DNA of 27,050 bases, from positions 1-27,050 of the forward strand of contig JAEWLI010000013.1 of NCBI GenBank assembly GCA_023393375.1, written 5' to 3'. The notes beneath the pieces were generated by a model. The model was not told where the DNA came from and ran no database searches. It saw only the letters and a list, made by a program, of their open reading frames with translations. A program made the translations under genes and the position numbers. Source of the stretch: Bacteroidota bacterium. GTDB taxonomy: Bacteria; Bacteroidota; Bacteroidia; Cytophagales; Cyclobacteriaceae. Shown here in pieces: positions 8,883-14,677 of this stretch; within the stretch, counting starts at the first letter, position 1, and each line of letters starts with the position of its first letter.

Positions 8883-9950
8883 TTATATACAAGAAGATAA
8901 GTCCAAATCAGTGAGTATTTCAATATAAGTTCGGATACCATCCTCAATTTCGTGCAAATATATGAATTCATCGGCAGTATGTGAACGGGCAGAATCCCCA
9001 GGTCCTATTTTTAATGTCGGAAAATTCATTAATGACTGATCAGAAAGGGTAGGGGATCCATAACAGGATAATCCTGATTTTAATCCTTTTACGACCACAG
9101 GATGGTTAATAGAGATTCTTGAAGAGTTGAGCCGGAATGACCGGGCAGAAACTGTACATTTTACCTGTTTCTTAATGATTTCGAAAATATCCTGGTTGTT
9201 ATAATTTTCATTGGTTCGGACATCAACCACAAAATGGCATGTATCCGGCACCACATTATGTTGAGACCCTGCTGTAATTTGTGTTACAGTCATTTTTACC
9301 TTCCCCAGCCATTCGGATATTTTTGGAAATTCATAGGTCTGAAACCATTGTAAATCCGGCAATGCCTGATATATGGCATTTACCCCTTCATCTCTGGCTG
9401 CGTGGCCACTAATCCCTTCTGCTACACAGTCCAAAACCAACAACCCCTTTTCGGCAATGGCCATTTGCATTAAGGTTGGCTCGCCTACGATACCCAAATG
9501 AATCTTGCCTAATTCTGGTAAAATAGACGCTATACCTGCTTTGCCGGAAATTTCCTCTTCCGCCGTAGCTGCAAAAATAAGGTTATAATTTAAATTAGGT
9601 TTATCATTAAAATACATAAAAGTAGCAAGTAAGGCCACTAATGCCCCTCCGGCATCATTACTGCCCAAACCGTACAATTTGCCGTTTTCAATAACAGGCC
9701 CAAACGGGTTGCGATGCCATTTTTCTGATGGTTTTACGGTATCATGATGTGAATTTAAAAGAATGGTTGGGCGATCTGCATAGAAGGATTTATTAAATGC
9801 CCAAATATTATTGTTAATTCTGAATGGTATTACTCCTTTAGAGGTTATAAAATTCTCAATAAGATCGGCCGTTTTAGACTCTTCTTTGCTTAAGGAGGGG
9901 GTAGATATTAATAATTTTAATAATTCCAGATAATCTGTGTAGGCACTCAT
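8883..9950 (-). CDS. M20-family amino-acid deacylase of arginine synthesis (ArgE-like)
   Basis: A 355-residue zinc hydrolase of the M20/ArgE/DapE family. Metal and catalytic residues are visible: His68-x-Asp70 in 'LLNSHHDTV', Asp99 in 'GSNDAGGA', the Glu131/Glu132 pair in 'TAEEEISG', Glu157 in 'GEPT', the dimer-type His183 in 'SGHAARDEG', and a C-terminal His in 'ARSHTADEF'. The direct coupling to argH places it in arginine synthesis. In Bacteroidetes the acyl group is often carried through the transcarbamylase step (N-acetyl or N-succinyl ornithine), so the real substrate may be N-acyl-citrulline and not N-acetylornithine. That point is inference. A related lysine-pathway deacylase (DapE) is less likely because of the argH neighbour. 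Confidence 0.85.
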   Translation of the reverse strand: MSAYTDYLELLKLLISTPSLSKEESKTADLIENFITSKGVIPFRINNNIWAFNKSFYADRPTILLNSHHDTVKPSEKWHRNPFGPVIENGKLYGLGSNDAGGALVALLATFMYFNDKPNLNYNLIFAATAEEEISGKAGIASILPELGKIHLGIVGEPTLMQMAIAEKGLLVLDCVAEGISGHAARDEGVNAIYQALPDLQWFQTYEFPKISEWLGKVKMTVTQITAGSQHNVVPDTCHFVVDVRTNENYNNQDIFEIIKKQVKCTVSARSFRLNSSRISINHPVVVKGLKSGLSCYGSPTLSDQSLMNFPTLKIGPGDSARSHTADEFIYLHEIEDGIRTYIEILTDLDLSSCI

Positions 9951-9976
9951 CCTCTATCAATTAATTACTGATAGCG

Positions 9977-9984
9977 CAAATTTA
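9977..9984 (-). promoter_or_regulatory. Candidate -7 promoter element for the argE-like/argH pair
   Basis: On the minus strand the 8-mer reads TAAATTTG, a perfect match to the Bacteroidetes -7 consensus TAnnTTTG, 27 bp before the start at 9950. No convincing -33 TTTG/TTG lies at the usual spacing, so support is from one box only. Confidence 0.45.
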
Positions 9985-10053
9985 AAGTTTTTTTATGCAG
10001 AATTATACATGCAGGGTTGTTAGTTACTACACAATAGTTGATTTCTGTATTAT

Positions 10054-10090
10054 AAAAAAAGCCCCTGTACAAGTACAAGGGCTTTTTTTT
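10054..10090. terminator. Terminator downstream of the acidic repeat protein
   Basis: A-tract, 13-bp stem with one C/A mismatch (AAAGCCCCTGTAC / GTACAAGGGCTTT), 2-base loop and a T8 tract. The A- and T-tracts on both sides make it work in either direction; it mainly ends the minus-strand gene that stops at 10123. Confidence 0.85.
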
Positions 10091-10122
10091 AAAATCAGAT
10101 TAAGTAATTCAACTATTAATTA

Positions 10123-10692
10123 TTAATACTGTTGCTCAGGAACTTCGCTACCTTCAGTACCTGGTTCAGTTCCATCTAAACCTGGTTCAGTACTTTCTGT
10201 ACCTTGATCAAATCCAGGGTCGTTATATTCTGTACCTTGATCTAAAGAAGGATCAGTAGTTTCAGTTTCTTGTTCAAATGCAGGTTCCTCTTCTAATGCA
10301 GGTTCTGTAGTTTCAGTTTCCCCTTCAATTGCAGATTCTTCTTCGGTCATTCCAAATTCAGAATCTTGTTCACTTAAAATTTCACCAGTTTCGGTAAAAG
10401 TTACGCTTTTTACCATCTCAGCATCTTCTGTGCTCGCAAGTTGTAATTCATAATGTACCGAACTAGTCAATTCATCTTCAACTTTATAAGCTTCTTGGAT
10501 TTCCCAATTCTGATATTGGCCATCCTCTAAACTTTGAATAATTTCCTGTGGAAGTTCACTTTGTTCTACTTTGGATTTTTTTCCATCAAAAATTTTGCTT
10601 TCAACAACAACATTGTCAGAAATACTTGCTATTGCTCCCACAGTCGATACGCTTAAAAAAGCTCCAGTTAACATTAATGCTATCTTTTTCAT
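10123..10692 (-). CDS. Secreted PepSY-like protein with acidic Thr/Glu/Pro repeat tail
   Basis: A 189-residue exported protein of unknown function. Residues 1-20 look like a signal peptide (MKKIALMLTG opening, 'VGA' cleavage). Residues of about 45-110 ('LPQEIIQSLEDGQYQNWEIQEAY', 'YELQLAS', 'SVTFTETGEILSE') resemble the small PepSY-like domains common in Bacteroidetes. From about residue 118 the protein is low-complexity and very acidic, with a degenerate 11-residue repeat of the form xTExxD/EPxLDQ. It has its own terminator and a perfect palindrome about 45-65 bp before the start, so it is probably a single, regulated transcript. The acidic tail could bind cations or act as a flexible spacer; no function is proven. 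Confidence 0.82.
   Translation of the reverse strand: MKKIALMLTGAFLSVSTVGAIASISDNVVVESKIFDGKKSKVEQSELPQEIIQSLEDGQYQNWEIQEAYKVEDELTSSVHYELQLASTEDAEMVKSVTFTETGEILSEQDSEFGMTEEESAIEGETETTEPALEEEPAFEQETETTDPSLDQGTEYNDPGFDQGTESTEPGLDGTEPGTEGSEVPEQQY
10150..10320 (-). repeat. Degenerate 11-residue tandem repeat inside the acidic tail
   Basis: Codons for residues 125-181 of the secreted protein. Units read ETETTEPALEE (125-135), ETETTDPSLDQ (142-152), GTEYNDPGFDQ (153-163), GTESTEPGLD (164-173) and a partial GTEPGTEG. Repetition is also visible in the DNA, for example two copies of tctgtaccttgatc on the plus strand, which suggests growth by slippage or unequal recombination. Confidence 0.8.
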
Positions 10693-10736
10693 AAGTTAAA
10701 AAAATTTAAGGTTTAAAAATTTAAATAATTTTGTTA

Positions 10737-10757
10737 TTTGTCTTATAGTAAGACAAA
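10737..10757. promoter_or_regulatory. Perfect palindrome, candidate operator of the acidic repeat protein
   Basis: Arms TTTGTCTTA and TAAGACAAA separated by TAG, so 9-bp perfect arms over 21 bp. It lies 45 bp before the start codon at 10692, inside the divergent region shared with the RlpA-like gene. The size and symmetry suit a dimeric transcription factor; an mRNA hairpin in the leader is the alternative. The cognate regulator is unknown. Confidence 0.55.
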
Positions 10758-10826
10758 ACAATGCCAAAAATTAATAATGGCGTATAAGCAGTTTAAATAG
10801 ACATTTTAAATTTCTGTTGAGGTGAA

Positions 10827-10858
10827 ATTGTCCACATTATGTCGATAATGTCAACAAT
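10827..10858. promoter_or_regulatory. Interrupted palindrome upstream of the RlpA-like gene
   Basis: Inner arms ACATTAT and ATAATGT around GTCG, then two mismatched positions, then ATTGT/ACAAT outer arms. It is centred about 60 bp before the ATG at 10903 and is a second candidate regulatory site in this divergent region. Confidence 0.4.
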
Positions 10859-10902
10859 ATTAACATGAGTTGATTATTTATATAAATAGCAAATAATTGA
10901 TA

Positions 10903-11349
10903 ATGATAAGATTACATAAAATGGATAGATTTATATTATTAATATTGGTTTATGGGTTTGTACTTGCGGCTTGTTCTGAAAAGCCTGAAGAACCCTATAC
11001 CCAGAAAGGCGAGGCTTCTTATTATGCCAAGTTTTTCACAGGTGAAACCACGGCGAGTGGCGACATATATCAACCAGATGCTTTAACAGCAGCACATATG
11101 CATTTACCATTGGGCACTGTTGTGATGGTGACAAATCTTGAGAATACAAAATCAGTTGAAGTGACCATCAATGACAGAGGCCCCTATATTGAAGGTAGGA
11201 TTATTGACTTATCTCGTGCAGCTGCAACTGAATTGGGTATTATTGAAGATGGGGTAGTGATGGTAGAATTGAAAGTAACCAAAGCAGCAGAAGGATACAC
11301 ACTTTCAGATTCTGTAGCTACAGATCGGATCAATAATTTGGTTCAATAA
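10903..11349 (+). CDS. RlpA-like double-psi beta-barrel lipoprotein
   Basis: A 148-residue lipoprotein consisting of a signal peptide and one RlpA-like double-psi beta-barrel domain. The lipobox is 'FVLAAC' (Cys24 counted from ATG 10903). Family motifs are clear: 'GEASYYAKFFTGETTASGD', 'TAAHMHLPLGTVVMVTNLEN', 'VTINDRGPY', 'GRIIDLSRAAATELG'. RlpA proteins in other bacteria are septal-ring lipoproteins, some of them lytic transglycosylases acting on naked glycan strands. There is no C-terminal SPOR domain here, so septal targeting is not shown. A TTG at 10897 and an ATG at 10921 are alternative starts; 10903 keeps a positively charged n-region (RLHK) before the hydrophobic core. It shares a bidirectional hairpin with serA. 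Confidence 0.88.
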   Translation: MIRLHKMDRFILLILVYGFVLAACSEKPEEPYTQKGEASYYAKFFTGETTASGDIYQPDALTAAHMHLPLGTVVMVTNLENTKSVEVTINDRGPYIEGRIIDLSRAAATELGIIEDGVVMVELKVTKAAEGYTLSDSVATDRINNLVQ

Positions 11350-11356
11350 TCTGTAT

Positions 11357-11397
11357 AAATGTAAGCAGCAGGGGTAGATTTCCTGCTGTTTACATTT
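11357..11397. terminator. Bidirectional terminator between the RlpA-like gene and serA
   Basis: A 16-bp stem (AAATGTAAGCAGCAGG / CCTGCTGTTTACATTT) with one G-T position and a 9-base loop. It fills the 53-bp space between two convergent stops (11349 and 11403). Confidence 0.8.
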
Positions 11398-11402
11398 GAT
11401 TT

Positions 11403-12599
11403 CTATTCTGACTGGTGGTTGGACAAAACCCTCACCATAATAATTCCTTCTACATTTTTGATTTTCTCAACTTGTGAAGGTGATATATCACTGTCAATAT
11501 CTATAATATTATAAGCAATGTTTTCCCTGTTTTTGTTCAACATATTAGCTATATTAATATTTTCTTCCGATAGGATGGCAGAGATCTGACCAATCATTTT
11601 TGGGATGTTTTTATTAGCAATTAACAAACGTACTCCGCCAGTTCTTTCCATTTCGCAATTTGGGAAATTGACTGAATTTTTAATATTGCCATTTTCCAAA
11701 TAATTTTTTAACTGATCAACCGCCATCATAGCACAATTATCCTCTGATTCGTAAGTAGAAGCTCCCAGATGGGGAATATTTATTACTTTATCATTCATCA
11801 ACAATTGCTCGTCAGGAAAATCAGTGACATAACACGACACCTTTCCACTTTTTAAGGCTTCCAGCAAGTCAGCATTATTGACTAGCCCACCACGGGCGAA
11901 ATTCAAAATCCTGGCTCCTTTCTTTAACATATCCAGCTTCTCTTTGCCTATAAACCCTTTTGTGTTGTCTGTAAGCGGAGTATGAAGGGAAATGTAGTCT
12001 GATTGTCGTAGGAGTGTTTCCAATCCGGAAGCTCTAATAACAGTATGAGAAAGTCCCCATGCAGATTCTACTGAAATATATGGGTCATATCCGATTACTG
12101 TCATGCCTAATGCCTGTGCGGTGTTTGCTACTAATACACCTATGGCACCAAGGCCGATTACGCCCAAAGTCTTACCCTGGATCTCGGGTCCTGCAAAAGC
12201 ACTCTTCCCATCTTCAATTAATTTTGGAACGTCACCACCTTTTCCGATCAAGGTTTTCCCCCATTCGACACCTTGCACTATCTTTCTTGATGATAATAAT
12301 AAACTGGCAATAACCAATTCTTTTACTGCATTGGCATTTGCTCCAGGGGTATTGAATACCACAATGCCCTTATCCGTGCATTTTTCGATTGGGATATTAT
12401 TTACACCTGCCCCTGCCCGGGCGATCCCTTTTAATGAAGCAGGAAGTTCGATGTCATGCATCTTAGCACTTCTAACCACGATGGCATCGGGATTGGGTAT
12501 TTCTGAAGCTATTTCATAAGAATCACGTGGAAATCTGTCCAGTCCTATTGATGCTATTTTATTTAATGTCTGAATTTTAAAAGATTCTACTTTATACAT
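11403..12599 (-). CDS. serA: D-3-phosphoglycerate dehydrogenase
   Basis: First step of serine synthesis: oxidises 3-phosphoglycerate to 3-phosphohydroxypyruvate with NAD+ in the cytoplasm. A D-isomer-specific 2-hydroxyacid dehydrogenase with 'VVRSAKM' and 'GIARAGAGVNNI' in the substrate domain, the NAD motif 'GKTLGVIGLGAIG', the 'NFARGGLVN' Arg loop and 'NIPHLGAST' with the catalytic His, followed by a C-terminal ACT domain (about the last 80 residues, starting near 'GGVRLLIANKNIPKMIGQ'), the usual site of serine feedback. ATG 12599 (398 residues) is preferred; an ATG at 12644 would add a 15-residue basic stretch and overlap serC by 20 bp. It is the third gene of a tight rex-serC-serA series. 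Confidence 0.93.
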   Translation of the reverse strand: MYKVESFKIQTLNKIASIGLDRFPRDSYEIASEIPNPDAIVVRSAKMHDIELPASLKGIARAGAGVNNIPIEKCTDKGIVVFNTPGANANAVKELVIASLLLSSRKIVQGVEWGKTLIGKGGDVPKLIEDGKSAFAGPEIQGKTLGVIGLGAIGVLVANTAQALGMTVIGYDPYISVESAWGLSHTVIRASGLETLLRQSDYISLHTPLTDNTKGFIGKEKLDMLKKGARILNFARGGLVNNADLLEALKSGKVSCYVTDFPDEQLLMNDKVINIPHLGASTYESEDNCAMMAVDQLKNYLENGNIKNSVNFPNCEMERTGGVRLLIANKNIPKMIGQISAILSEENINIANMLNKNRENIAYNIIDIDSDISPSQVEKIKNVEGIIMVRVLSNHQSE

Positions 12600-12624
12600 A
12601 ACGTGAGCTTTTGTAATTTTTCTT

Positions 12625-13707
12625 TTAACTATTTTCTTTTTCAAATTGATTCATAAAGTTTACCAGCTTTTCCACGCCTTCTTTAGGCATGGCATTATAG
12701 ATACTGGCCCTCATTCCACCTACTGACCGGTGCCCTTTCAGTGTTTTTAATCCAGCTTTTGATGCTTCCTTAATGAATTTTTCATTCAACTCTTCGTTAG
12801 GTAAAACAAAAGGTACGTTCATCAATGAGCGGTATTTCCCTTGTACAGTTGATGCAAACAACTTTGATTGGTCAAGAAACCCGTAAAGCAGATTTGCTTT
12901 TTCCCTGTTGATGATTTCTATCGCTTTAATTCCCCCAAGTTCCAATACCCATTCAAATACCAATCCTGCCAGATAAATAGCATAAGTAGGCGGCGTATTA
13001 TACATAGATTCTCCTTCTATGTGGGTAGCGTATTTAAGCATAGTAGGTGTATGAGAAAGAGGATTTTTAGCTAGATCATCCCTTATGATTACAATGGTTA
13101 GACCAGCGGGGCCTATATTTTTCTGTGCACCGGCATAAATGATCCCAAATTTACTTATATCATATTCCTGAGATAAAATATTGGAAGACATGTCGCACAC
13201 TAAAGGCACATTGCCAGTATCGGGGATTTCCGGAAACACTGTTCCAAATATGGTATTATTGGAAGTTATATGAACATAATCAGCTGCAGGATTTAAGCTA
13301 TCTTTCGTAATTTCAGGGATGTAATTAAAATTCTGATCTTCTGATGAAGCTATTACATTAACTTTTCCATACCTTTTTGCCTCAGAAATCGCCTTCTTTG
13401 ACCACATGCCCGTATTCACATAGTCGGCAGTGCCATTCTCTGAAAATAAGTTTAATGGCACCATTGCAAATTGAGTAGAGGCCCCACCCTGAAGAAACAA
13501 AACTTTGTAATTATCAGGAATATTCATCAACATTCTGAGGTCACTCTCTGCTTTCTGTATGATAGCCAAATAGTCTTTAGAACGGTGGCTCATTTCCATT
13601 ACTGACATACCACTTCCTTTATAGTCCAGCATTTCAGTCTGGGCTTTCATGAGGGCCTCTTCAGGTAACATTGCCGGTCCGGCTGAAAAATTAAATACTC
13701 GTGCCAT
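12625..13707 (-). CDS. serC: Phosphoserine aminotransferase
   Basis: PLP enzyme that converts 3-phosphohydroxypyruvate and glutamate to phosphoserine and 2-oxoglutarate. The 360-residue length is the family norm. Motifs: 'FNFSAGPAMLPEEAL', 'VMEMSHRSKDY', 'VLFLQGGASTQFAMVP', 'FGTVFPEIP', and the PLP-binding Lys196 in 'YAGAQKNIGPAG'; the C-terminus has 'GHRSVGGMRASIYNAMP'. In some bacteria SerC also serves vitamin B6 synthesis. It follows rex by 34 bp with no hairpin between and precedes serA by 25 bp, so the three are probably co-transcribed. Confidence 0.96.
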   Translation of the reverse strand: MARVFNFSAGPAMLPEEALMKAQTEMLDYKGSGMSVMEMSHRSKDYLAIIQKAESDLRMLMNIPDNYKVLFLQGGASTQFAMVPLNLFSENGTADYVNTGMWSKKAISEAKRYGKVNVIASSEDQNFNYIPEITKDSLNPAADYVHITSNNTIFGTVFPEIPDTGNVPLVCDMSSNILSQEYDISKFGIIYAGAQKNIGPAGLTIVIIRDDLAKNPLSHTPTMLKYATHIEGESMYNTPPTYAIYLAGLVFEWVLELGGIKAIEIINREKANLLYGFLDQSKLFASTVQGKYRSLMNVPFVLPNEELNEKFIKEASKAGLKTLKGHRSVGGMRASIYNAMPKEGVEKLVNFMNQFEKENS

Positions 13708-13741
13708 AGAAATCTACGTTTTTATATGATCAAGTTGAATT

Positions 13742-14383
13742 TTATTTTTGATTTACTAATACTTTTAATAGGTTTATTTCATGATTGATATTGATGTTTC
13801 TTACAAAAATACCAGCTTGTGTTTTGCCAGGAAGAATAGCTCCAGTATAATTTAAAATTCCCTTTATCTGGCAACGGGAAAGTTTTTCAAAAATTCCGTT
13901 TGCTTCATCAGCAGGAACCGCAAGTATAGCTATCTTAATTTGTTTTGAATGGATAACATCCTCCATTTCATAAGCCGGGAACAATGGCACGTCTGATTTT
14001 AGCGTCTCTAGTTTATTGATATTCACATCAAATGCGGCTACAACGTCTATATTATACTCTTTAAATGTAGTATAATTAACCAATGATTCACCCAGACGAC
14101 CCAGTCCGACAACACAAGTTTTTATAGAAGTAAGAAGGCCCAATTGATGATTTATCCTTTCGAGTAATTGATCGATAGGGTATCCCCCCGGTGTATTACC
14201 CGTGCCTCCTAAATAATTAATGTCCTTTCTAATAGTATGTGCTTCCACTCCCAACGTTTTCCCGATCTGCGAGGAAGATATTACCGGAACACCATTTTTC
14301 CTTTCTTGCGAAATTAAAGCAGCAATTTGGATCAGTCGTCTGACCGTTGGTTCTGGGATAATATTTTGTATCTTATTAGTCAT
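13742..14383 (-). CDS. rex: Redox-sensing transcriptional repressor Rex
   Basis: A 213-residue NADH/NAD+-sensing repressor. The N-terminal winged helix (about 10-75) has 'RRLIQIAALISQ', 'VISSSQIGKTLGVEAHTIRKDINYLG' and 'GGYPIDQLLERI', as in other Rex proteins. The C-terminal Rossmann domain has 'VVGLGRLGESLVNY' (GLGRLG at 93-98). High NADH releases Rex from DNA and switches on fermentation or respiration genes in Gram-positive bacteria. Here rex is the first gene of a rex-serC-serA cluster, and its start codon overlaps a palindromic box that fits Rex and CRP consensus spacing, so self-repression is likely. A -7 element (14400-14407) would give a very short leader. Confidence 0.93.
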   Translation of the reverse strand: MTNKIQNIIPEPTVRRLIQIAALISQERKNGVPVISSSQIGKTLGVEAHTIRKDINYLGGTGNTPGGYPIDQLLERINHQLGLLTSIKTCVVGLGRLGESLVNYTTFKEYNIDVVAAFDVNINKLETLKSDVPLFPAYEMEDVIHSKQIKIAILAVPADEANGIFEKLSRCQIKGILNYTGAILPGKTQAGIFVRNININHEINLLKVLVNQK

Positions 14384-14398
14384 GTGAAATAAATCACA
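14383..14398. promoter_or_regulatory. Rex/CRP-like box 1, overlapping the rex start codon
   Basis: TGTGAAATAAATCACA, a TGTGA-N6-TCACA palindrome. The spacing equals the known Rex operator TTGTGAA-N4-TTCACAA (one core mismatch) and is also a perfect CRP half-site pair. It lies between the rex -7 element and the start codon, a position that would block transcription. Which protein binds is inferred from the adjacent rex gene. Confidence 0.65.
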
Positions 14399-14399
14399 G

Positions 14400-14407
14400 C
14401 AAAATTA
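14400..14407 (-). promoter_or_regulatory. Candidate -7 element of the rex-serC-serA promoter
   Basis: The minus strand reads TAATTTTG, which fits TAnnTTTG, 16 bp before the rex ATG and one base from box 1. The predicted transcript start falls inside box 1. No good -33 box is seen at normal spacing. Confidence 0.45.
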
Positions 14408-14480
14408 ATCCTTATTTTTTTAATTAAAAAATAAAAGCCAAATTATTTATCCACAATTAGCCATGAGCCATATTTTAATA

Positions 14481-14496
14481 TGTGAAATAAATCACA
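14481..14496. promoter_or_regulatory. Rex/CRP-like box 2
   Basis: The same 16-bp palindrome as at 14383; the identity extends to 18 bp (14382-14399 and 14480-14497). It is 98 bp further upstream of rex and about 180 bp before ligA. Two exact copies in a 294-bp AT-rich region are unlikely by chance. Confidence 0.65.
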
Positions 14497-14632
14497 GGCT
14501 ATTTTAACAGCTATATTTAGCCATTTACCAAATGTTATACAAGTAATCGTTTATATGTAAATATTAAAAATCGTTTTTGATCCATTAATGCTTCATTCGT
14601 TTCTCTAAATAAAATTTAGGTTATTAATTAAA

Positions 14633-14660
14633 TTGTCAGCAGAATTATTGTGTAGATTTG
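14633..14660 (+). promoter_or_regulatory. Candidate promoter of ligA
   Basis: TTG at 14633-14635 and a perfect Bacteroidetes -7 element TAGATTTG at 14653-14660, with 17 bp between. The -7 box ends 17 bp before the ligA ATG, giving a leader of roughly 10 bases. The rest of the 14384-14677 region holds only the two rex-side boxes and AT-rich sequence. Confidence 0.6.
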
Positions 14661-14677
14661 CATGAATTTTCAAAATC

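Noticed and set aside
10821..10836. GGTGAAATTGTCCACA upstream of the RlpA-like gene as a third Rex/CRP-like box
   Set aside because: It has two mismatches in the conserved half-sites and overlaps a better dyad; likely chance.
12103..12519. Long open frame on the plus strand opposite serA
   Set aside because: Antisense shadow of a well-supported gene; no start context and no recognisable protein.
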